From NCBI RefSeq assembly GCF_001440475.1, contig NZ_LLYB01000055.1, forward strand, positions 116,807 to 171,234: a stretch of DNA of 54,428 nucleotides. Direction: 5' to 3'. Made by a program: the position numbers and the translations under genes. Under the pieces are notes generated by a model that saw nothing but the letters and a program-made list of their open reading frames with translations, made no database searches and was not told the origin of the DNA. This document shows, one piece after another, positions 18,814-26,471 of the stretch. Position 1 is the first letter of the stretch. Each line of letters opens with the position of its first letter. This stretch comes from Bradyrhizobium lablabi (GTDB lineage Bacteria; Pseudomonadota; Alphaproteobacteria; Rhizobiales; Xanthobacteraceae).

Positions 18814-21156
18814 ATGACCGAACCGTTATTGGGGCGCAGCATCGATCGCCTTGAAGACGCGCGCTTCGTGCAGGGGCGCGGGCGCTACGTCGCCGATCTC
18901 GTGGCGCCAAATGCACTTCATGGCGTCGTCGTTCGCTCGCCGCACGCCCATGCCCGCATCGCCGCGATCAGCGCCGACGCGGCGCGGAAGATGCCGGGCG
19001 TTGCCGCCGTGCTGACGGGGGCCGACCTGGCCGCCGACGAGATCGGCCCCATGCCGTGCGCAGTGACCGCGATCCCGATGACGACGCCGCTGGTGGTGCC
19101 GCCCTATCACGCGCTGGCGCAGGGCGTGGTTCGCCATGTCGGCGAGCCGGTCGCGTTCGTGGTCGCGGCCAGCGCGGAGGCCGCGCGTGATGCCGCCGAC
19201 GCCGTCGTTGTCGATTACGAACCACTGCCGCCGGTTGTGGCGATCGCAGATGCCATCTCGCCGGACGCAGCGTCGATCTGGCCCGAAGCGAAAAGCAACA
19301 TCGCGTTCCAGTTCAACCGTGGCGAGATCGGCCCGGTGCAGGCTGCGATCCGTGACGCCGCCCATGTCGTCGAATGCGAACTGGTCAACAACCGCGTCGT
19401 CGCCGCGCCGATGGAGACGCGCGGCGCGATCGGGGAGTTCGACGCCGCGAGCGGCCGCCTGCATCTGACTGCCTCGGCCGCCGGGGCGCATGCGATCCGC
19501 GATCTGCTGGCCGGCGGCGTCTTTCGCATCGATAGAGAAAAACTTCGCGTCAGCATTCCCGATGTCGGTGGCGGCTTCGGCATGAAGAACGTGCTCTATC
19601 CGGAATGGGTGCTGGTGCTGTGGGCGGCGCGCCGGCTCGGCCGCCCCATCAGGTGGATCGGCGACCGAAACGAGGATTTCACCGGCTCCGCGCATGGCCG
19701 TGACAGCCTGATCCGCGTCCGCCTTGGACTCGATCGCGACGGCCGTTTCCTGGCGCTCGAGACAAAAGTGTTCGCCAATCTCGGCGCCCATGTCTCCACG
19801 GTAGGGCCGGGGGTGCCGACCATGGCGATGGCCAGCGCGATGGGCGGCGTCTACGACATTCCGCTGATCGCGTTCGAGACCAAAGGCGTGTTCACCAACA
19901 CGACGCCGGTCGATGCCTATCGCGGCGCCGGTAAGCCGGAGGCGAACTATCTGATCGAGCGCTGCATCGATATCGCCGCCCATCAGTTCGGCATGGATGC
20001 GCTGAAGCTGCGGCGCAAGAACATCATGCGCCGTTTCCCCTACGCGAGCGCGATGGGGCTTACGGTCGAGCGGGGCAGCTTTGCCCATGCGATCGATCAC
20101 GCGGCTACTGCCGTGGAGGGCTTCAAGGCGCGCCAGAAAGCTTCGCGCAAGAACGGCCGGCTGCGCGGTCTTGGCCTTGCCTGCTTTCTCGAAACCGCGC
20201 GCGGCCAGCCCAATGAAGTGGCGGAGGTGAGCTTTGGCGAGGACGGGCTGATCGACCTGAAAGTCGGCACGCATTCGAGCGGGCAGGGGCACGAGACCAC
20301 CTACGCCCAGATCGCGGCCGATGCGCTCGGGTTGCCGCTCGAGCGCTTCCGGTTCCGGCAGGGCGATACCGACGATCTTGATTCCGGCGGCGGCCATGGC
20401 GGCGCGCGCTCCATGCACCAGGGCGGCACCGCGCTGTTGATGGCGGCGGAAGGGCTGATCGACAATGCGCGGCGACTGGCCGCCCGCCTGCTGCAGGCCG
20501 GCGTGGATGCGGTCCAGTATGAAGCAGGCGTGTTGCGCGTGGTCGCGACGGGGCAGGAGATCAGCCTCGACGAGGTGGCGCGCGCCTCCTATCAGTCGGC
20601 CGGCGACGACGTCGCGCCCGGGCTGGCGCACAGGGCGACGCATCTATGCGATCGCTACACCTTTCCCAACGGCTGCCACGTTGCCGAAGTCGAGATCGAT
20701 CCGGCGACCGGTGAGGTAAGGCTCGATCGCTATGTCATCTTCGATGATTACGGCCGTCTGCTCGATCCGCGCCAGACGCTGGGGCAGGTCCATGGCGGCG
20801 TGGTGCAGGGCATCGGCCAGGCGCTGTTCGAGCAGGCGCTGTTCGATGCGGAGACCGGGCAGATCCTGTCGGGCTCGCTGATGGATTATGCGCTGCCGCG
20901 CGCCGGCGATCTGCCCGCGTTCGAGAGCGATCTCACGCCTGATTTTCCAAGCCGCGCCAACCGGCTTGGCGTCAAGGGCAGCGGCCAGGCCGGCGCCATC
21001 GCAGCACCCGCCACCATCATGAACGCGGTGATGAACGCGCTGGTGCCGCTCGGCGTGCGGCATCTCGACATGCCGGCAACGCCCTCCCGCATCTGGCAGG
21101 CGATCCAGACGGCGGCGCGCTCGCCGGACTCCGCACGAGCGGCCGCGGCGGACTGA
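18814..21156 (+). CDS. Xanthine dehydrogenase/CoxL-like molybdopterin-binding subunit, stand-alone
   Basis: A 780-residue large subunit of the xanthine oxidase family (start ATG 18814, MTEPLLGRSIDRLED). The N-terminal domain has GRGRYVADL; the molybdenum cofactor domain shows PDVGGGFGMKN, VDAYRGAGKPEA, the GQGHETTYAQIAADALG loop and GGARSMHQGG. Near the C-terminus the motif that normally reads G-x-GEAG reads KGSGQAG, with Gln725 at the place of the glutamate base used by these hydroxylases. The [2Fe-2S] and FAD subunits normally encoded next to it are absent: terC lies upstream and a 67-residue protein downstream. It may borrow partners encoded elsewhere, or have a different role. Confidence 0.9.
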   Translation: MTEPLLGRSIDRLEDARFVQGRGRYVADLVAPNALHGVVVRSPHAHARIAAISADAARKMPGVAAVLTGADLAADEIGPMPCAVTAIPMTTPLVVPPYHALAQGVVRHVGEPVAFVVAASAEAARDAADAVVVDYEPLPPVVAIADAISPDAASIWPEAKSNIAFQFNRGEIGPVQAAIRDAAHVVECELVNNRVVAAPMETRGAIGEFDAASGRLHLTASAAGAHAIRDLLAGGVFRIDREKLRVSIPDVGGGFGMKNVLYPEWVLVLWAARRLGRPIRWIGDRNEDFTGSAHGRDSLIRVRLGLDRDGRFLALETKVFANLGAHVSTVGPGVPTMAMASAMGGVYDIPLIAFETKGVFTNTTPVDAYRGAGKPEANYLIERCIDIAAHQFGMDALKLRRKNIMRRFPYASAMGLTVERGSFAHAIDHAATAVEGFKARQKASRKNGRLRGLGLACFLETARGQPNEVAEVSFGEDGLIDLKVGTHSSGQGHETTYAQIAADALGLPLERFRFRQGDTDDLDSGGGHGGARSMHQGGTALLMAAEGLIDNARRLAARLLQAGVDAVQYEAGVLRVVATGQEISLDEVARASYQSAGDDVAPGLAHRATHLCDRYTFPNGCHVAEVEIDPATGEVRLDRYVIFDDYGRLLDPRQTLGQVHGGVVQGIGQALFEQALFDAETGQILSGSLMDYALPRAGDLPAFESDLTPDFPSRANRLGVKGSGQAGAIAAPATIMNAVMNALVPLGVRHLDMPATPSRIWQAIQTAARSPDSARAAAAD

Positions 21157-21403
21157 CGGGCCGCGGCTTCTGTTTTGCGCCAATGGCTATGTTTGCTGCA
21201 TTTGAGCCAATCGTTATCCGTTCCTCGAAGGTGCGCCATTACGCGCAATTAAATTAAAGGTGTAAGGCTAAGTCATCCACCGGGCAGACCGCACGGATCC
21301 GGCTGCAATACCGTTTGTTAATCGCCGCGCGACCCCTGAGGACTATCGGTGATGAGAACGTCCGATGCGCTCTCGCTGTCCTCCAAACGGAATCGAGCAG
21401 ATT

Positions 21404-21607
21404 ATGCAGAAGCGGCGCCGTATCAAACAGACAACCACTCTCGAAGAGCGTCTCGCCGAAGAAGCCAAGCAGCTGCGCGCGGAAGCCGGGCTGCTGCCGC
21501 CGGGCCCGGTTCGGGACGGCCTGTTGCGGAGAGCTCGTCAGGACGAGACCGCTTCGCACATGACTGAGTGGTTGAACTCGCGGGGCTTGCAGCCGCCGCG
21601 AGGGTAA
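21404..21607 (+). CDS. Small conserved hypothetical protein
   Basis: A 67-residue charged soluble protein from ATG 21404 (MQKRRRIKQTTTLEERL). Its layout is a basic N-terminus, a helix LEERLAEEAKQLRAEAG, then a PPGPVRDGLLRRARQDETA turn, and an end EWLNSRGLQPPRG. This pattern (RRARQ-E-A followed by a W-L and GLQPP ending) is familiar from many small Bradyrhizobium proteins of unknown function, sometimes in several copies per genome. No neighbour is close enough to suggest an operon. Confidence 0.75.
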   Translation: MQKRRRIKQTTTLEERLAEEAKQLRAEAGLLPPGPVRDGLLRRARQDETASHMTEWLNSRGLQPPRG

Positions 21608-21789
21608 TGCCGTTCAAGCGAACGGCTCTGCGTACCGTCGCGCAACCAGATCAAAGGCGAGGCCTTCGGTCGCGCGTGCGTCTCCTTTTGTCGGCCATCG
21701 CTTTTCGCTGACGACATAAGCGAGCTCGCCAGTCCTTATCGTCCGCCCCTAATCACAGCAAGGTGACGAATGACCTGATGACGCTGTCG

Positions 21790-21819
21790 TTGACATGCAG
21801 GTATTTACCTGCATATTAT
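21790..21819 (+). promoter_or_regulatory. Promoter with embedded palindromic operator, arsR-SRPBCC-GFA operon
   Basis: A perfect -35 TTGACA (21790-21795) and a -10 TATTAT (21814-21819) are 18 bp apart. The spacer is filled by the perfect palindrome ATGCAGGTA-TT-TACCTGCAT (21795-21814, nine-base arms). A repressor bound there would block RNA polymerase. Transcription would begin near 21826, so translation should start at ATG 21842 and not at the ATG inside the -10 box (21818). Confidence 0.8.
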
Positions 21820-21841
21820 GTCCTCCATACGAGTGAGACCG

Positions 21842-22156
21842 ATGCAGGCCGACAAGGTTTTCAAGGCGCTGGGCGACCCGACACGCAGAAAGCTGCTTGA
21901 CCTTCTTTGCGAGAAGAACGGGCAGACGCTCGGCCAGCTTTGCGAAAACCTCGACATGGCCCGGCAATCCGCCACGCAGCACCTCGAAATCCTCGAGGCG
22001 GCCAATCTGGTGAGCACGGTCAGGCGTGGCCGGGAAAAGCTGCATTTCATCAACCCCGTGCCGTTGCACGAGGTCTACGAACGGTGGGTCCGGAAATTCG
22101 AACGACAGCGGCTCAGCCTGCTGCACGATCTGAAGAAAGAGCTCGAAGGAGAGTGA
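21842..22156 (+). CDS. ArsR-family transcriptional regulator (non-metal type)
   Basis: A 104-residue winged-helix repressor (MQADKVFKALGDPTRRKLLDLL). The recognition region is LGQLCENLDMARQSATQHLEIL and the wing VRRGREKLHF. The metal-binding ELCVC motif of ArsR/SmtB is absent, so it belongs to the group paired with SRPBCC proteins whose signal is unknown. The promoter and operator at 21790-21819 put autoregulation in plain view; they also decide the start, since the upstream ATG lies in the -10 box. The SRPBCC gene begins two bases after the stop, so translational coupling is likely. Confidence 0.93.
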   Translation: MQADKVFKALGDPTRRKLLDLLCEKNGQTLGQLCENLDMARQSATQHLEILEAANLVSTVRRGREKLHFINPVPLHEVYERWVRKFERQRLSLLHDLKKELEGE

Positions 22157-22158
22157 CG

Positions 22159-22623
22159 ATGAGCAAAGAGACGACCAGCTTTGTCTACGTGACCTATATT
22201 CGCTCGACGCCGCAGAAGGTGTTCGAGGCCATCACGAAACCGGACATCGCAAGGCGCTACTGGGGTCACGAGAACGTCTCTGACTGGAATCCCGGATCGA
22301 AATGGGAGCACGTCCGGGCCAACGATGAACGGACGGTCCAACTCGTCGGCAAGGTCGTCGAGGTCTCGCCGCCGGCTCGTCTCGTCATCACCTGGGCAAA
22401 TGCGTCGCAGGCCGCCGATCCTTCCGCCTACAGCCGGGTGACGTTCGAGATCGAAGAATACGAGGACATGGTCCGTCTGACCGTCACCCATGACGAACTC
22501 GAAGCCGGCAGCGGGATGGCGAACGGCATCAGGAAGGGTTGGCCGGTCGTCCTCGCCAGCATGAAATCCTTGCTGGAAACCGGCCAAGGCCTCGATGTTT
22601 TCGCCAAGCCGAAATCGGCCTGA
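22159..22623 (+). CDS. SRPBCC/AHSA1-family protein
   Basis: A 154-residue START/Bet v1-like helix-grip protein of the AHSA1 group (ATG 22159, GAGAGTG upstream). It shows VYVTYIRSTPQKVFEAIT then ARRYWGHENVSDWNPGSKWEH, the usual start of the fold, and a C-terminal helix NGIRKGWPVVLASMKSLLETG lining the cavity. Members bind small hydrophobic ligands; enzymatic function is rarely known. It lies in the operon arsR-SRPBCC-GFA and is probably expressed when the repressor is released. Confidence 0.9.
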   Translation: MSKETTSFVYVTYIRSTPQKVFEAITKPDIARRYWGHENVSDWNPGSKWEHVRANDERTVQLVGKVVEVSPPARLVITWANASQAADPSAYSRVTFEIEEYEDMVRLTVTHDELEAGSGMANGIRKGWPVVLASMKSLLETGQGLDVFAKPKSA

Positions 22624-22653
22624 TTTCTTGCCGCATCAAACAGGAACGGGAGA

Positions 22654-23076
22654 ATGACAGTGACCAAGCTTTATGCCGGCGGATGTGCGTGCGGCGCGAT
22701 CCGTTATGAGACGAGCAGCGAACCCATTGCGGAAAGCCACTGCCAATGCCGCGATTGCCAGAAACGAAGCGGCACGGGACATGGATCCTACCTGGTCTTT
22801 CCCCGGCGAGCCGACGTGGCAATTGCGGGCGAAGCGAAGAACTGGCGGGTAGCGGGCGACAGTGGCAACGAAAAGCTCCACGCCTTCTGCCCGACCTGTG
22901 GAACGCCGGTCTACCTGACATTCGTCGCCATGCCGGAGCTGATAGCAGTTCACGCCACCAGCCTTGACGACCCCGGCCAATTCCATCCGCAGATGGTCAC
23001 CTACGGCATCCGCGGCCATGCCTGGGACACGCTGGATGCCTCGTTGCAGAAATTCGAGCGAATGCCGCCCGGATAG
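22654..23076 (+). CDS. GFA-family (glutathione-dependent formaldehyde-activating-like) zinc protein
   Basis: A 140-residue Mss4-like fold protein. Zinc-ligand cysteines are visible in GGCACGAIRY, SHCQCRDCQKRSG and FCPTCGTPVY. Family members bind one or two zinc ions; the namesake adds glutathione to formaldehyde, though for most relatives that is unproven. The gene follows the SRPBCC gene by 30 bp with GGGAG before the ATG at 22654, so it is the third gene of the ArsR-controlled operon. A role in handling a reactive small molecule is inferred. Confidence 0.9.
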   Translation: MTVTKLYAGGCACGAIRYETSSEPIAESHCQCRDCQKRSGTGHGSYLVFPRRADVAIAGEAKNWRVAGDSGNEKLHAFCPTCGTPVYLTFVAMPELIAVHATSLDDPGQFHPQMVTYGIRGHAWDTLDASLQKFERMPPG

Positions 23077-23155
23077 CTTCCGCCGGGAGCAAGACCAAAC
23101 TGCCGACAATGTCAGGCAGGTCCGCGCAGGCTCGTGGCAAGCGGGAATCCTGAAC

Positions 23156-24112
23156 CTAGATCGCGGCGCGCTTGCCCCGCCGCCCGCTTTCTTTCGCAGG
23201 CCATCGCCCCGTGTTGACGGCCGAGCGGACCACCTCGATCATGGTTTTGCGCACCTCGAGGAAGGCCTTGGTCCGCGGCCGGTCGGCAAGCGCGACCAGA
23301 CCGAGCGCGCGCGTCAGCGGCGGATCGACGATGCGGCGCGCGTGATATTTCTCCGCCGCAAGATCGGCGAGAACGGTTGAGCGGGAGAGGATTGCACATC
23401 CAAGTCCGGCCTCGAGTGCCATGCGCAAGGCGGGCAGCGAGTCGACTTCGAGCGTTTCGCTCGGGATGATCTGATTGCGGAGGATCTGGGTCTGGATGAT
23501 GGCGCGCGATGCCGGCAGCGGCGTCAGGCCAAGCACGCTCCGTTGCGGAATCGCGGAGAAGACGACCGGACTGGAAGACCGGCCGATCAGGCCTGGTTGT
23601 CCGACGAGGTACAGATCTTCGTCGAGCAGCAACTCGACGTCCAGGCGGGCATCCCTGGGCGGATTATAGGCGAGCGCGAGATCGACCGTGCCTGACAGGA
23701 CTCGCTCGATCAGCGCCGGCGATAGCGCTTCGACGACCATCAGATGCACGCCTGGCGCGTTGTTGCGGACCGCCTGCATGATATCGAGTGCGACCAGGGC
23801 GATGCCGGTATGGCTAAGGCCGATGCAGACCGGACCGGCTGCTGCCTCGTTATAGGTCCGCACATCCTCTTCGGCCTTGCCGAGCGCCGACAACACCGCG
23901 CTGGCGTGCTCGTAAAGCCGCCGGCCGGCAGCGGTCAGCGCGATGCCACGCGGCCTTCGCTCCAGCAGCTTGACGCCGAGCTCGGTTTCGAGCGCGGCGA
24001 CGTGGTGGCTGAGCGCCGACTGCGCGACATTGAGCGCCTCCGCGGCGCGCGACAATACGCCGGCATCGGCGATGGCGATGAAGTAGCGAAGCTGTCGCAA
24101 TCCAAGCGCCAT
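23156..24112 (-). CDS. LysR-type transcriptional regulator
   Basis: A 318-residue LysR regulator. The start is taken as ATG 24112 (MALGLRQLRYFIAIA), which has AAGGAG seven bases upstream; the ATG at 24130 lies before that site. The DNA-binding domain is RAAEALNVAQSALSHHVAALE, followed by LERRPRGIALTAAG. The effector domain runs from about residue 95. It is divergent from the HMGL-CoA transferase-Bug operon, with two short dyads between them, the usual LysR arrangement of autorepression plus activation of the neighbour. The inducer is probably the acid degraded by that operon. Confidence 0.93.
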   Translation of the reverse strand: MALGLRQLRYFIAIADAGVLSRAAEALNVAQSALSHHVAALETELGVKLLERRPRGIALTAAGRRLYEHASAVLSALGKAEEDVRTYNEAAAGPVCIGLSHTGIALVALDIMQAVRNNAPGVHLMVVEALSPALIERVLSGTVDLALAYNPPRDARLDVELLLDEDLYLVGQPGLIGRSSSPVVFSAIPQRSVLGLTPLPASRAIIQTQILRNQIIPSETLEVDSLPALRMALEAGLGCAILSRSTVLADLAAEKYHARRIVDPPLTRALGLVALADRPRTKAFLEVRKTMIEVVRSAVNTGRWPAKESGRRGKRAAI

Positions 24113-24136
24113 TGAACCGCTCCTTGCCATCGAATT

Positions 24137-24179
24137 ATCAGAACAATCTGATCTTCATATTATATTTGTCAGATGTCTG
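24137..24179. promoter_or_regulatory. LysR-type binding sites in the divergent region
   Basis: ATCAGA-ACAA-TCTGAT (24137-24152) is a perfect dyad, and a second dyad CAGA-TG-TCTG (24170-24179) shares its TCAGA/TCTG half-sites. TATTAT/TATATT boxes (24159-24166) lie between. The pair fits a recognition site and an activation site of the LysR protein encoded at 23156-24112. Confidence 0.6.
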
Positions 24180-24235
24180 GGCGCGCGGCAAGCTGGCCTG
24201 CAATCAACAAGGATTATCCCAGGGAGCGCCGGCGC

Positions 24236-25192
24236 ATGGACCTGCCCGATAGCGTCGTCATCACCGAGGAGGGGCCTCGCGAAGGCTGTCAGATCGAGCC
24301 CGGCCCGATCGCCACCGCCGACAAGATCGCGCTGATCGACGCGCTCTCCGCCTGCGGCCTGCGCCGGATCCAGGTCGGTTCCTTCGTCAATCCGAAGCAT
24401 GTGCCGGGTTGGGCCGACGCCGAGGCCGTGATGGAAGGGTTCACTGCGCGCGAAGGCGTCGAATACTCCGCGCTGTGGTTCAATGAGGGCGGGCTAAAGC
24501 GCGCGCTCGCGTTCGAGGACAAACTCACGCTCGCCGGATTCATCTCGCTGAGCGCATCCGAGCCATTCGCGATCAAAAACCTCAATCGCGACCGCGCCGG
24601 ACAGCTCGATGCCATGCGCAACTATGTGCGCGTGCACCGACAAGCCGGTGTGCCGATCGCCAAGATCATCGTGATGGCTGCGTTCGGCTGCAATTTTGCG
24701 GGCGACGTCTCGCCGGCGAAGGTCGTCGAGACGGTGGCGGACGGGCTTGCGATTGCCCGCGAGGCCGGCGTGGAGGTGCGCGACGTTTCACTCGCGGATT
24801 CCATGGGCTGGGCTACGCCCCGGCGGGTCGCGGCCGCCGTCGGCGCCGTTCGCGAGCGCTGGGACGATTTGCGGATCGCGCTGCACCTCCACGACACCCG
24901 CGGGCAGGGCATCGCCTGCGCCTATGAAGGCCTGCGGCTTGGCGTGACTGCATTCGACGCGGCGGTGGCGGGCCTCGGCGGCTGTCCATTCGCCGGCCAG
25001 CCGGGCGCGCCGGGCAACATCGCCACCGAAGAACTCGCCTTGCTGTGCGAGGAGATGGGAATTTCCACGGGCCTCGATATCGAGGCGCTGATCGAGGCCG
25101 GGCGGCTTGCCGAGCGCATCGTCGGACACCGGCTGCCGAGCGCCGCGCTGCGATCGGGAACGCTCGCCCCATTCAGGAGATGCGCCGCATGA
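24236..25192 (+). CDS. HMG-CoA lyase-like (pyruvate carboxyltransferase fold) enzyme
   Basis: A 318-residue TIM-barrel lyase (start ATG 24236 behind AGGGAG). It has the metal-binding HLHDTRGQ and the catalytic-Cys loop AGLGGCPFAGQPGAPGNIATE of 3-hydroxy-3-methylglutaryl-CoA lyases. The N-terminal metal motif, PRDGLQ in classical enzymes, reads EEGPREGCQ, so the Asp ligand is Glu. Classical members split HMG-CoA into acetyl-CoA and acetoacetate. The stop overlaps the CoA transferase start (ATGA). The likely substrate is a CoA-activated 3-hydroxy-3-methyl dicarboxylic acid or relative, made by that transferase. Confidence 0.88.
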   Translation: MDLPDSVVITEEGPREGCQIEPGPIATADKIALIDALSACGLRRIQVGSFVNPKHVPGWADAEAVMEGFTAREGVEYSALWFNEGGLKRALAFEDKLTLAGFISLSASEPFAIKNLNRDRAGQLDAMRNYVRVHRQAGVPIAKIIVMAAFGCNFAGDVSPAKVVETVADGLAIAREAGVEVRDVSLADSMGWATPRRVAAAVGAVRERWDDLRIALHLHDTRGQGIACAYEGLRLGVTAFDAAVAGLGGCPFAGQPGAPGNIATEELALLCEEMGISTGLDIEALIEAGRLAERIVGHRLPSAALRSGTLAPFRRCAA

Positions 25193-26406
25193 CGAACTCT
25201 TCCAGGCCGCTTGCGGGGCTGAAGGTGCTCGATTTCGGCCACACCATCATGGGGCCGTGCGCGGGTGTGCTGTTTGCCGATCTCGGCGCCGATGTCGTCA
25301 AGATCGAGCCGGCCGACGGCGATCCGACGCGGCGGCTGCCGGGCTTTGCCGCCGGCTTCTTCGCGACCTACAACCGCAACAAGCGCTCGATCGCGATCGA
25401 CCTGAAACGCCCCGAAGGGCAGGCGGTCGTTCATCGGCTGGTGAAAGACGCCGATGTCGTGCTGGAGAATTTTGGTCCGGGCACCATCGAACGGCTGAAG
25501 TGCAGCTGGGAGGATCTGCGCCAAATCAACCCGCGCCTCGTCTACCTCTCGATGAAAGGTTTTCTGAAGGGACCCTACGAGAACCGCGGTGCGTTAGATG
25601 AAGTCGTGCAGATGCAGTCCGGGCTCGCCTACATGACGGGACCGCCGGGTCGGCCGCTGCGCGCCGGTGCGCCTGTCATCGACATTCTCGGCGGCGTGTT
25701 CGGCGTCGTGGCCGCGTTGTCGGCGCTGCGCGAGCGCGACGTCACCGGCGTGGGGCAGAAGGTTGCAAGTTCGCTGTTCGAGAGCGCGACCTTCATGCTC
25801 GGCGCGGTCGTCGTCGGCAGCGCGGTGACGGGCGGGCCGATGCCGCCGATGCCGGCACGGAAAAATGCCTGGGGCGTGTATGACGTTTTCACCGCTTCCG
25901 ACGGCGGTCAGGTCTTCATCGGCTGCACCTCTGATGGCCACTGGCGGCGCTTTTGCGATGCGTTCGGCTTCGACGAATGGCGCGACGATCCGAGGCTTAC
26001 CGGCAACGCCAATCGCTGCGAGGCGCGCGAGTGGATGCTTCCCGAACTGGAGCGGCGGATCAGCAAATTGCCGCTGAACGAAATCCTCGAAAAGTGCGAG
26101 GCGGCGCGGGTCGCCTATTCGCGGGTGGGGCGGCCTGATGAATTGTCGATCGATCCGCATCTGCTCGCCAATGGCGGGCTGCTTGCGACGGCCGTCTCAG
26201 CGTTCGGCGGCGGGCCGCTGGTCGGAATCCCCGCGCTCCCGGTGGAATTCGGCGAGGCGCGCGAGCGGCCGGGCCTTGAGCGCCAGCCGCCGCGGGTCGG
26301 CGAGCACGCCGATGAAATCCTGCAATCCGCCGGATATTCGGAGCGTGAAATTGCGGATCTGCGTTCAGCCGGCGTGCTGGCGGCGGTGGTGAGCGTGCCC
26401 GCGTAG
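25189..26406 (+). CDS. CaiB/BaiF family CoA transferase
   Basis: A class III CoA transferase of 405 residues. It opens with PLAGLKVLDFGHTIMGP and continues ADLGADVVKIEPADGDPTRR, then the strand-turn YNRNKRSIAIDLK and DADVVLENFGPGT. The Asp nucleophile of the family is expected in ENRGALDEVVQMQSG. These enzymes move CoA between carboxylic acids through acyl anhydrides. ATG 25189 overlaps the lyase stop, so the two are coupled; the transferase probably activates the acid that the lyase cleaves. A Bug-type binding protein follows after 65 bp. Confidence 0.93.
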   Translation: MTNSSRPLAGLKVLDFGHTIMGPCAGVLFADLGADVVKIEPADGDPTRRLPGFAAGFFATYNRNKRSIAIDLKRPEGQAVVHRLVKDADVVLENFGPGTIERLKCSWEDLRQINPRLVYLSMKGFLKGPYENRGALDEVVQMQSGLAYMTGPPGRPLRAGAPVIDILGGVFGVVAALSALRERDVTGVGQKVASSLFESATFMLGAVVVGSAVTGGPMPPMPARKNAWGVYDVFTASDGGQVFIGCTSDGHWRRFCDAFGFDEWRDDPRLTGNANRCEAREWMLPELERRISKLPLNEILEKCEAARVAYSRVGRPDELSIDPHLLANGGLLATAVSAFGGGPLVGIPALPVEFGEARERPGLERQPPRVGEHADEILQSAGYSEREIADLRSAGVLAAVVSVPA

Positions 26407-26471
26407 AAGCGAACAAAAAGAGCGGTTCAACCGCCTTCGCAAAACAAAAATGGTCAGGGAGGAGACGGAAC

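Noticed and set aside
18826..20643. 605-codon open frame on the minus strand
   Set aside because: Antisense to the molybdenum hydroxylase; low-complexity Arg/His/Gly composition, no motif.
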